Below are positions 43,187 through 51,041 of a stretch of 56,700 nucleotides of DNA, piece after piece. The notes under the pieces are model-generated. The model was given only the letters and a program-made list of their open reading frames with translations. It did not search any database and was not told the DNA's origin. The number at the start of each line of letters is the position of its first letter. Within the stretch, counting starts at the first letter, position 1. The stretch is from Candidatus Colicola equi. GTDB taxonomy: Bacteria; Bacteroidota; Bacteroidia; Bacteroidales; Paludibacteraceae. The stretch lies in NCBI GenBank assembly GCA_018066175.1, contig JAGHRV010000033.1, positions 1-56,700 on the forward strand. Direction: 5' to 3'. Both the position numbers and the translations under genes were made by a program.

Positions 43187-44524
43187 TTAGTCTCTGAAGA
43201 ATTTTTCCAGTCTGCGAATCACATCGCTCTTGCATAACACAACAACGAGGTCATTGGGTAGAATCTCGGTATCGCCATTGACGAGTACACCTTCTCCGGC
43301 ACGTACAATACCACCAATGGTCGCTCCATCTGGGAAGCCGATGTTCTTAACCTTGGTATGGGTTACCTTACTATCTTCCCGCACAATAAACTCCACTATC
43401 TCGGCATCGGCTGAGGTGAGGTTACGCACGTTCAGCACAGAGGCATTCAGCAGCATTTGGTAGATATAACTGGCGGCAATGGTCTTTTTATTGAGAACTG
43501 TACCTACGTCCAAACCTTCGGCCATCGGGATATAATCAATATTCTCTACATCGGCGATGGTCTTTTGTACGCCAAAGCGTTTAGCAGCCAGGCAGGCAAA
43601 TATATTGGCCTCACTACTATCCGTAACAGCAATAAAGGCATCTGCATCTTCTATTCCTTCTTCCTTCAGCGCATCCATATCGCTGCCGTCGGCGTTGATG
43701 ATAAGTACGTTATTGAGTTTTTCGCTGAGTTTAACGCATAGGTCGCGGTCGGATTCAATAATCTTGATATTGAGGTCCTCGGATAGACTTTGTGCTGCTT
43801 TTTGAGCAATGCGGCTACCGCCATAGAAGATAATATTCTTAATTTCCAGTTTCTGCTTACCTGTTTGTTCGCGCAGGAACTCGATGTTATCGTCCGTGCA
43901 GATAGCATAAATCGTATCATCTACCATCACTTCGTCCTTACCGGTTGGAATAATAGTCTCGCTGCCACGTTTGATAGCGGCTACGCGGTAGCGACCGTGG
44001 TTGAAGAAGTCCGTTTGGAAGGCGTGACCAAGAATAGGAGCACCTTTACGCACTTTGATGACGCATAACTCCAAAGCTCCATCGCATAGACTCCAGTGAT
44101 AGCGCATCCATGCGTTATCGATGGACTCATGAATCTCATTTGCGGCCAGCACTTCAGGATAGATAAGATGGTTAAGACCCATATCCTCAAAGAACTGCTT
44201 GTTCTCAGGCAGCAGGTACTCGTAATTATCTATGCGAGCCAACGTGCGCTTGGCACCTAATCGATTGGCTATCAAACACGAAGTGATATTCGTCTCTTCC
44301 TGAGGCGTAACGGCTATAAACAGGTCGCAACCCTTTACACCTATATCTCTCAAATCATGAATAGAGGTAGGATTACCAACACGAGTAATCATGTCATAGT
44401 TGGCTTCCAAGTCCCCTAATCGTTCCTGATTCTCATCCATCAGCGAGATATCCATATTCTCGCGTGACAATAATTTAGCTAAGTGGGTGCCTACTTCTCC
44501 AGCGCCCGAGATAATGATTCGCAT
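43187..44524 (-). CDS. trkA: Trk system regulatory NAD-binding protein TrkA
   Basis: 445 aa, two tandem RCK units: Rossmann MRIIISGAGEVGTHLAKLL plus TrkA-C, then a second Rossmann NIIFYGGSRIAQKAAQSL plus TrkA-C (ending GDTEILPNDLVVVLCKS). Binds nucleotides in the cytoplasm and gates TrkH. The start overlaps the end of dxs by 34 bases, agreeing with the conserved N-terminus. Confidence 0.95.
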   Translation of the reverse strand: MRIIISGAGEVGTHLAKLLSRENMDISLMDENQERLGDLEANYDMITRVGNPTSIHDLRDIGVKGCDLFIAVTPQEETNITSCLIANRLGAKRTLARIDNYEYLLPENKQFFEDMGLNHLIYPEVLAANEIHESIDNAWMRYHWSLCDGALELCVIKVRKGAPILGHAFQTDFFNHGRYRVAAIKRGSETIIPTGKDEVMVDDTIYAICTDDNIEFLREQTGKQKLEIKNIIFYGGSRIAQKAAQSLSEDLNIKIIESDRDLCVKLSEKLNNVLIINADGSDMDALKEEGIEDADAFIAVTDSSEANIFACLAAKRFGVQKTIADVENIDYIPMAEGLDVGTVLNKKTIAASYIYQMLLNASVLNVRNLTSADAEIVEFIVREDSKVTHTKVKNIGFPDGATIGGIVRAGEGVLVNGDTEILPNDLVVVLCKSDVIRRLEKFFRD

Positions 44525-46377
44525 AAGCCTTCTTTATCTAAATGCAGCATGTGGTATAATTCCTTTGTGCTGCCATGTTCTACAAACTGATTATTAACGC
44601 CCAAACGAGTGACGTTGCAGGAATAGCCTTTATCCGACATATACTCCAATACGGCACTTCCTAATCCACCACTAATCATTCCGTCTTCTACCGTCACTAC
44701 CTTGCTGTAATGAGTGCCTACATAGTCCAGTATATCCGTGTCAATAGGTTTGAGCCATCGCATGTTCCAATGGGCAATGGTGTGACCTTGTGTCTCCATC
44801 TCCTCGATGGCTTCCTCCATCGCATTACCAATGGCACCTATGCTGAGTACAGCCAGGTCTGCACCTTGGTGCAATTGAACGCCTTTCCCATACTCTACCA
44901 CCTGATGCTGCTTATCTACAACACTTCGTCCTCGAGGATAGCGAATAGCGATAGGTCCATCTATGGTCTCGGCCATCTCCAGCATGTCCTCCAGGTCCTG
45001 TTGCGTCATTGGTGCAGCAATCTGTATATTAGGAATAGGACGCAAGTAAGCCAAGTCTAATAAACCATGATGCGTGGCACCATCATTTCCGACGATGCCG
45101 GCGCGATCAATACAAAGCACAACATGCAGGTTCTGCAGGGCTACATCGTGGATAATATTGTCGTATGCACGCTGTAGGAAACTGGAATAGATATTGCAAT
45201 AGGGTAGCACGCCCTCTTTGGCCAAGCCTGCCGAGAATGTAACGGCATGTCCTTCGGCTATTCCTACATCAAACACGCGATCAGGAATCTCTTTTTGCAT
45301 GATGCACATCGAACATCCCGAAGGCATGGCAGGAGTGACACCTACAATCTTGCTATTCTTGCGAGCCAGTTCCAACAGTTTATTACCAAACACATCTTGC
45401 CATAAAGGCGGCTGAATGGTGGCACTCGAATTCGTGCAGATACGCTCTCCCGTCACCACATTAAACTCTCCCGGTGCGTGCCATATAGTTTGGTCATTCT
45501 CGGCCGGTTCGTATCCCTTTCCCTTCTTGGTAATAATATGGAGTACTTTAGGACCTTGGTGGTTCTTTATTTCCGAAAGGATACGCACTAAGTCCATGAC
45601 GTTATGCCCGTCGGCCGGACCAAAGTAACGCAAGTTAAGCCCTTGGAAAATATTACTGGGCTGACGAGTAAGGATATTCTTAAGGTTATTAGAAAAACGC
45701 CGCAAGTTAGATATCTTGCTTTCGTTAACGATATGCAATTTACAAAGGAAGCGATACATTCGCCAACGCCATTTGTTGTAACGCTCACTGGTGGTTATAT
45801 CCACGAGGTACTGAGTAAATCCTCCTTTGATAGGGTCAATGGCCATATTATTATCGTTCAAGATAATCAATAGGTTATTGCGGTCCATTGAGGTGTTATT
45901 GAGTCCCTCAAACGCCAATCCGCCTGTCATAGCCCCATCGCCGATAATAGCAACAACGTTGCGTTTGTTATTCTGTATCTCGTCCGCAATCTCTATTCCT
46001 AATGCCGCCGATATACTATTACTGGCATGACCGGCTATAAACGCATCATACTCGCTTTCTGCAGGAGTAGGGAAGGGTGCTAAGCCCTTGAATTGCCGAT
46101 TCGTAGAGAAACGAGTGCGACGACCGGTCAGAATCTTATGGGCATAAGCCTGATGCCCAACGTCCCAAATCAGTTTATCGTTAGGCGTATCAAATACATA
46201 ATGCAACGCTACGGTCAGTTCAACCGTTCCTAACGAGGAGGCTAAGTGTCCGGGATTATGACTTAACTCTTGTATAATAAAATCACGTAACTCGTCGCAA
46301 ACTTGCGGCAAAGCTTCGCGAGGTAATTGTTTCAAATCACTCGGATAATCAATCTTATTCAGATACGTATATTCCAT
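44491..46377 (-). CDS. dxs: 1-deoxy-D-xylulose-5-phosphate synthase
   Basis: TPP enzyme condensing pyruvate and glyceraldehyde-3-phosphate, first step of the MEP isoprenoid pathway. 628 aa: LIWDVGHQAYAHKILTGR, TPP motif IGDGAMTGGLAFEGLNN, and transketolase-type C-terminal domains (CIDRAGIVGNDGATHHG). First gene of an operon of eight, dxs-trkA-trkH-SGNH-MBOAT-coaE-engB-usp, in which all junctions overlap or are at most 3 bases apart. Confidence 0.97.
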   Translation of the reverse strand: MEYTYLNKIDYPSDLKQLPREALPQVCDELRDFIIQELSHNPGHLASSLGTVELTVALHYVFDTPNDKLIWDVGHQAYAHKILTGRRTRFSTNRQFKGLAPFPTPAESEYDAFIAGHASNSISAALGIEIADEIQNNKRNVVAIIGDGAMTGGLAFEGLNNTSMDRNNLLIILNDNNMAIDPIKGGFTQYLVDITTSERYNKWRWRMYRFLCKLHIVNESKISNLRRFSNNLKNILTRQPSNIFQGLNLRYFGPADGHNVMDLVRILSEIKNHQGPKVLHIITKKGKGYEPAENDQTIWHAPGEFNVVTGERICTNSSATIQPPLWQDVFGNKLLELARKNSKIVGVTPAMPSGCSMCIMQKEIPDRVFDVGIAEGHAVTFSAGLAKEGVLPYCNIYSSFLQRAYDNIIHDVALQNLHVVLCIDRAGIVGNDGATHHGLLDLAYLRPIPNIQIAAPMTQQDLEDMLEMAETIDGPIAIRYPRGRSVVDKQHQVVEYGKGVQLHQGADLAVLSIGAIGNAMEEAIEEMETQGHTIAHWNMRWLKPIDTDILDYVGTHYSKVVTVEDGMISGGLGSAVLEYMSDKGYSCNVTRLGVNNQFVEHGSTKELYHMLHLDKEGLCESLSRALEK

Positions 46378-46421
46378 ACCTTCTATTCAGGCACGCGCAT
46401 GTATTGCGCGCTAATCGGCCG

Positions 46422-46453
46422 CAAAGATACAAAAAATATTTGGATTACACAAA
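46422..46453 (-). promoter_or_regulatory. dxs operon promoter
   Basis: On the minus strand TTTG, 20 bases, TATCTTTG; 45 bases before dxs. Probably drives all eight genes. Confidence 0.85.
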
Positions 46454-46457
46454 TAAA

Positions 46458-46489
46458 TTTGCATATATGCGAATTTTTTAGTACTTTTG
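46458..46489 (+). promoter_or_regulatory. murF/alr promoter with near-palindrome
   Basis: TTTGCATATATGCGAA at 46458-46473 (one base off the perfect palindrome) and TACTTTTG at 46482-46489. This rules out the in-frame ATG at 46487 as the start. Confidence 0.85.
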
Positions 46490-46516
46490 CAGCCAAATTT
46501 GGAAACACAAACAATT

Positions 46517-48337
46517 ATGTTGCTTAGCGTAATTAAAAATCTATTAGCTTCGGTCGCTACTGTGGAAGTATGCACGAACGAAGATATCGATATCCGTTAT
46601 TTGCTTACAGACTCTCGGCAATTAGGCAAGGATGCTGCACATACGTTGTTCTTTGCTATTAAGACCGAGCGCAATGATGGGGCTAATTATATCCCTGCTT
46701 TGCGCAAGAAAGGTGTTCCTGCCTTTGTCACGGGTAATGCCATCGAGGCATTGCATACATTGGCTTCCTATGCGCGCAGTCAGTATGACGGATTGGTAAT
46801 CGGCATAACCGGCAGCAATGGCAAGACTGTTGTTAAAGAGTGGCTTTACCAATTGCTAAAGGATGATTTTGATATCGTTCGCTCGCCTAAGTCGTATAAT
46901 AGCCAAATCGGTGTACCTCTGTCGGTGTGGAACTTAGCTACGCACGAGCCTTCTGGTAAAAAGCCCCTGGCCATCTTTGAGGCCGGTATATCGGAGCCTG
47001 GTGAGATGGAAAAACTGGAGCCCATGATTAGACCGCAGATAGGTGTAATAACTTACATCGGTCCTGAGCACGGAGAGAACTTCCAATCGATTGAGCAAAA
47101 GCGCAGCGAGAAGATGAAATTGTTTGTGCATTCTCAAACAATCATAGAAGATCCCACCCATCAGAATGCTCGCACTTGTGCGGCTGTACTAAGACGATTA
47201 GGATATGACGAAGAAACCATCGCCTCGCGAGTGCTGCAACAAACGCATGAAACGGTGCTGCAAATCAACCTCTCGGCGCTGATTGATAATGTGCGCCATT
47301 TCCGCAGTTTATTAAAGCCACAAACCCAACTCACTTGCATGGTAAAGGCTTTCGCGTATGGAGCCGGTAGTGTAGAAGTCAGCCGCGCTTTGCAACAATG
47401 TCAGTTAGTGGATTACTTGGCAGTAGCAGTTGCGGACGAAGGCGTGGAATTGCGTAAAGCCGGTATAACGTTGCCTATCATCATCATGGACCCAGAAGTG
47501 TCTGCTATGGATATTATCCTGGAGAATAACTTAGAGCCCAATGTCTATTCGTTCCAGTCTTTAGATAACGTGATTGCTGCTGCGCAAGCCAAAGGCTTGG
47601 AGAACTATCCGATTCATGTCAAGATAGATAGTGGCATGCATCGCTTAGGTTTCTATCGCGAACAAATACCGGAGTTGATAAATCGTCTCTCTAATCAGAA
47701 AACAGTACACGCCAAGTCCGTCTTTAGTCACTTAGCCGGGTCGGATGAACAGCAGTTTGATGCTTTTACGTTGGACCAGATTCATTACTACGATGATTGT
47801 GCAGAGACACTGAAAGCCGGGCTGCATTATCCAATTATCAAGCATATATGCAATTCTGCCGGCATAGAACGTTTCAGCGACTATCAATTTGATATGTGCC
47901 GCTTAGGCATTGGTTTATACGGATTCTCGTTTGCAGGAGCGCAGTTGCGTAATGTATGCACCCTAAAAACCACTATCTTATCGGTTAAGACGGTGCCTGC
48001 AGGAGAGACAATCGGTTATGGCCGGCACACTCGTTTAGACGAAGATCGTCGAATTGCCGTTATTCCTATTGGCTATGCTGATGGCTTTGATAGACGATTC
48101 TCTAATTACGGCGGCGAAGTGCTGATTCGCGGCAAACGCTGTCCTGTCGTAGGTAATGTTTGTATGGACCAAGCCATGATTGATGTGACGGGAACAGATG
48201 CACAAGTAGGGGACTATGTAGAGGTGTTTGGGGATCATTTGTCATTAGAAGAATTAGCCAATAAATTAGGTACAATTACCTACGAGATATTAACATCCGT
48301 TAGTCGTCGTGTCACCCGTGAATATTTCTACGAATAA
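46517..48337 (+). CDS. alr: MurF-like/alanine racemase fusion with shortened MurF part
   Basis: 606 aa. Residues ~1-240 match a MurF-type ligase (DUST region TDSRQLGKDAAHTLFFAIKT, ATP loop GITGSNGKTVVKEW at ~96-109, SPKSYNSQIGVPLSVW, FEAGISEPGEMEKL). From ~245 it is a complete alanine racemase: PLP lysine CMVKAFAYGAGS (~K277) and GYGRHTRLDEDRRIAVIPIGYADG, CMDQAMIDV. The usual Bacteroidota fusion, as I recall, is ~820-840 aa; here the MurF C-terminal ligase domain (~200 residues) is absent and the frame passes straight to the racemase. The racemase should work; the MurF half probably cannot ligate D-Ala-D-Ala. The ABC gene overlaps its 3' end by 29 bases. Confidence 0.88.
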   Translation: MLLSVIKNLLASVATVEVCTNEDIDIRYLLTDSRQLGKDAAHTLFFAIKTERNDGANYIPALRKKGVPAFVTGNAIEALHTLASYARSQYDGLVIGITGSNGKTVVKEWLYQLLKDDFDIVRSPKSYNSQIGVPLSVWNLATHEPSGKKPLAIFEAGISEPGEMEKLEPMIRPQIGVITYIGPEHGENFQSIEQKRSEKMKLFVHSQTIIEDPTHQNARTCAAVLRRLGYDEETIASRVLQQTHETVLQINLSALIDNVRHFRSLLKPQTQLTCMVKAFAYGAGSVEVSRALQQCQLVDYLAVAVADEGVELRKAGITLPIIIMDPEVSAMDIILENNLEPNVYSFQSLDNVIAAAQAKGLENYPIHVKIDSGMHRLGFYREQIPELINRLSNQKTVHAKSVFSHLAGSDEQQFDAFTLDQIHYYDDCAETLKAGLHYPIIKHICNSAGIERFSDYQFDMCRLGIGLYGFSFAGAQLRNVCTLKTTILSVKTVPAGETIGYGRHTRLDEDRRIAVIPIGYADGFDRRFSNYGGEVLIRGKRCPVVGNVCMDQAMIDVTGTDAQVGDYVEVFGDHLSLEELANKLGTITYEILTSVSRRVTREYFYE

Positions 48338-49034
48338 ACTAACAATCGGTTATATAGACAAGGTGGTTCAACGTGATCTGACCTTTGATATACACACCGG
48401 CGAAGTAATTGCTTTACTGGGTCCTAATGGTTCCGGTAAGACCACGTTATTGCGCACTTTAGCAGGACTTCAACCTGCCTTGTCCGGTTCTATCTCTCCT
48501 GCGTTAGATGCGCATAACATGGCATTGGTACTGACGGAACGACTAAGTTTGGATAACACTTCCATTCACGATGTAGTGGCGATGGGACGCTATCCCTATA
48601 CGTCTTTTTTAGGTGGATTAACGCAGGAAGATGAAGAGGTTATTCGTCAGTCCTTAGTGGCAGTCGGATTGGGAATAGATGGCGCCAATCGTTTCTTTAA
48701 TGCCCTCTCGGATGGCGATAAACAGCGGGTACTAATTGCTAAGGCATTAGCCCAACAGACCGACCTGATTTTGTTGGACGAACCTACTGCGCATTTGGAT
48801 TTGCCTAATCGAATCCGAATATTTGGACTGCTGCAACAACTGGCGCATAACGAACATAAGATGGTGCTTATCTCAACCCATGAACTGGATTTAGCTTTAG
48901 CTACTTGCGACCGCGTTTTGTTGTTTGGTGCAGCAGGTTCGTGGATTGGCCCTGTTGAAGAACTCAAATCAGCCAAAGCCTTTGATAAAGCCTTCCAGAT
49001 GGATATATTTAAGTGGTTCAGACCACAGCCGTAA
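48309..49034 (+). CDS. ABC transporter ATPase, FecE/BtuD-like
   Basis: 241 aa, cytoplasmic ATPase of an iron-siderophore/heme/B12-type importer. Walker A GPNGSGKTTLL, Walker B LILLDEPTAHLD, H-loop STHE. The signature motif reads LSDGDKQRV rather than LSGGQ. The start is GTG (48309, or GTG at 48318); no ATG is available nearby, and the gene overlaps alr by 29 bases. No permease or binding-protein gene is adjacent, so its membrane partner must lie elsewhere. The MATE gene starts 5 bases after its stop. Confidence 0.85.
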   Translation: MSPVNISTNKLTIGYIDKVVQRDLTFDIHTGEVIALLGPNGSGKTTLLRTLAGLQPALSGSISPALDAHNMALVLTERLSLDNTSIHDVVAMGRYPYTSFLGGLTQEDEEVIRQSLVAVGLGIDGANRFFNALSDGDKQRVLIAKALAQQTDLILLDEPTAHLDLPNRIRIFGLLQQLAHNEHKMVLISTHELDLALATCDRVLLFGAAGSWIGPVEELKSAKAFDKAFQMDIFKWFRPQP

Positions 49035-49039
49035 TAACG

Positions 49040-50350
49040 ATGAAATCAATCAATAGTCAGATTATTCGTTTAGCCATCCCAAGTATTTTGGCTAATATCA
49101 CCATTCCTTTGGTTGGATTGGTGGATATAGTGATTGCTGGTCATATAGCAGACGCTGCGGCTATTGGTGGTATCGCTATTGGTACAATGCTCTTTGACTT
49201 GCTCTATTGGAACTTTGCTTTCCTTCGCGTTGGTACATCGGGCATTACTGCACAAGCATTTGGACGGCAGGATTGGGGTGAGTGCTCCGGACAACTACGT
49301 CACGCCTTACACGTAGCTCTGATAGGGGCTGCCGGCATATTACTCATTCAGTGGCTTTTTGTATGGGTAGCGTTTCAGTTAGTACCATGCTCTGAGACTG
49401 TGGCCGCGCAGGCGCGTACGTACTTCTTTATTCGTGTATGGGCTGCTCCGGCTACCCTGTGCCTCTTTGCCTTCAAAGGATGGTTTATTGGAATGCAAGA
49501 TACTATCTCACCAATGGTGGTGGATATCGTGGTGAATGTCGTTAATATGGTGGCAAGTTATTGCCTTGCTGTTTATACACCATTATCTATCTCCGGCGTA
49601 GCGTATGGAACGGTCATTGCTCAGTTCACCGGACTCATACTGGCTGCGGCTATCCTAATCGTCAAGTACCCGCAGTTCTTCAAGGCTATTTGGCATCGCC
49701 CTGAGCATCCGATTGAGCGAACAGTACACATGAATACCAATCTATTTGTGCGCTCGTTATGTTTTATGGTGATTTACGTAGGCTATACATCACTCTCGTC
49801 CCGTTATGGAGACGAAGCTTTGGCGGTGAGCAGCCTAATTATGAAACTGTTTATGATGTTCAGTTTCTTTGTGGACGGCTTTGCTTATGCCGGCGAAGCC
49901 TTGGTGGGACGTATCATTGGTGAGTTACAAGTAGGACGCTCCTCATCTATATCCGGTAAATCGATGATATGGGTCTTGCATGGCTGGTGTATAGGCATCG
50001 CTATTCTCTTCACCATTGTCTTTGGGTTATGGGGAACACCCATCATGCATCTACTATGGCCTGATGTCGTTACGGATTGGAACTACCTGCCATGGTTGCT
50101 GGCTATGCCCATCATATCGGCTCCGGCCTTTATGTGGGATGGTATATACGTAGGATTAACGGCTTCTAAATGTATCCGCGACGCCATGATTGCTTCGGCT
50201 GTTGCGTTTGTAGCCGTGTATGTGGTTTTGATGAATAGGATGGGGATTGAGGCTGTGCTATACGCCTATTTCGCACATTTATTGGCACGAGATATTTATC
50301 TGACAATCGACTTCCTCTCCACCGGAAAATCAAAGAAAGTATCCGGATAA
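49040..50350 (+). CDS. MATE family efflux transporter (DinF-like)
   Basis: 436 aa, twelve predicted membrane helices in two six-helix halves; PSILANITIPLVGLVDIVIAGHI near the start is typical of the DinF branch of MATE. Na+ or H+ driven export of small organic compounds is expected. The start at 49040 (MKSINSQII) avoids overlap with the ABC gene. Its 3' end overlaps the convergent dipeptidase gene by 55 bases. Confidence 0.9.
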   Translation: MKSINSQIIRLAIPSILANITIPLVGLVDIVIAGHIADAAAIGGIAIGTMLFDLLYWNFAFLRVGTSGITAQAFGRQDWGECSGQLRHALHVALIGAAGILLIQWLFVWVAFQLVPCSETVAAQARTYFFIRVWAAPATLCLFAFKGWFIGMQDTISPMVVDIVVNVVNMVASYCLAVYTPLSISGVAYGTVIAQFTGLILAAAILIVKYPQFFKAIWHRPEHPIERTVHMNTNLFVRSLCFMVIYVGYTSLSSRYGDEALAVSSLIMKLFMMFSFFVDGFAYAGEALVGRIIGELQVGRSSSISGKSMIWVLHGWCIGIAILFTIVFGLWGTPIMHLLWPDVVTDWNYLPWLLAMPIISAPAFMWDGIYVGLTASKCIRDAMIASAVAFVAVYVVLMNRMGIEAVLYAYFAHLLARDIYLTIDFLSTGKSKKVSG

Positions 50351-50997
50351 GGTTCGTCCTGCAATGTGAAGTGCCACCATTCGGTATCGAATGGCTTAAA
50401 GCCGTGACGCATCATAGCATCGCGCAATAATTGACGCATCGCTAATTGGCCTTCCGTCAAATCGGTATAAGTGGGGTAGGAAGACATGCCAAACCAGTCA
50501 AAAGTGCCACCCATATCTACTTCTTTTCCGCTGTTCATATCAAAAAGCGTCAAATCAACGGTTGAACCGTGAGTATGACTGCTGCGCGCGCATATAAAAC
50601 CTTCGGGGAAAAGCCTATCCTTTGCCAACTCCGGATAGAAATAGGCTTTGGTAAGCGTATCAGATACATCCTTTGACCATCTCACAAAATGATCCACGGC
50701 ACGTTGAGGACGATAGGCATCAAAGATCTTAAGTCGGTAACCTTGCGCCAACAACTCGTCGCTGACTGACTTTAATGAATCGGCTGCCACACCGGTCATC
50801 AGGGCGATGGGCTCGTTATAACCATCTACTTTTGCCCCCACAAAATTATAGGTGCCGTAGTAACGAATATCTAATATCACATCAGGTATAACATCCGATA
50901 TGGATACAAAACCATACTGCACTCCTTCGGGCTGCGCTTGCTTGCAGCATCCTGCTAATACCATTACGCCTACTAAGGCCAAAATAATCTTTCTCAT
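50296..50997 (-). CDS. ddpX: D-Ala-D-Ala dipeptidase lipoprotein (VanX/DdpX, M15D)
   Basis: 233 aa. Lipoprotein signal with LAGC (MRKIILALVGVMVLAGC), then an M15 zinc peptidase domain: RPQRAVDHF, zinc motif SSHTHGSTVDLTL (His and Asp) and C-terminal EWWHFTL. Hydrolyses D-Ala-D-Ala dipeptides, here in the periplasm; a recycling or nutrition role is likelier than vancomycin resistance since no vanHA-type genes are present. Last gene of the leftward four-gene operon. Its signal-peptide DNA is nearly identical to that of the lipoprotein at 53099. Confidence 0.93.
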   Translation of the reverse strand: MRKIILALVGVMVLAGCCKQAQPEGVQYGFVSISDVIPDVILDIRYYGTYNFVGAKVDGYNEPIALMTGVAADSLKSVSDELLAQGYRLKIFDAYRPQRAVDHFVRWSKDVSDTLTKAYFYPELAKDRLFPEGFICARSSHTHGSTVDLTLFDMNSGKEVDMGGTFDWFGMSSYPTYTDLTEGQLAMRQLLRDAMMRHGFKPFDTEWWHFTLQDEPYPDTFFDFPVERKSIVR

Positions 50998-51041
50998 ATA
51001 ATCAGTTTGTTTTTATTTGGAGTGCTCTAAGCACCGTCCAA
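50972..51041. repeat. 70-bp direct repeat, copy 1
   Basis: Spans the start of ddpX, the 15-base gap and the last codons of the BIG2 gene. Identical in 69 of 70 bases to 53946-54015. Confidence 0.95.

Noticed and set aside
46487..46516. Earlier ATG for the murF/alr gene
   Set aside because: It lies in the -7 element; the transcript would begin after it.
50296..50997. Vancomycin-resistance function for the VanX-like protein
   Set aside because: No vanH, vanA/B ligase or vanRS genes nearby, and the product is a lipoprotein, unlike cytoplasmic VanX of resistance operons.
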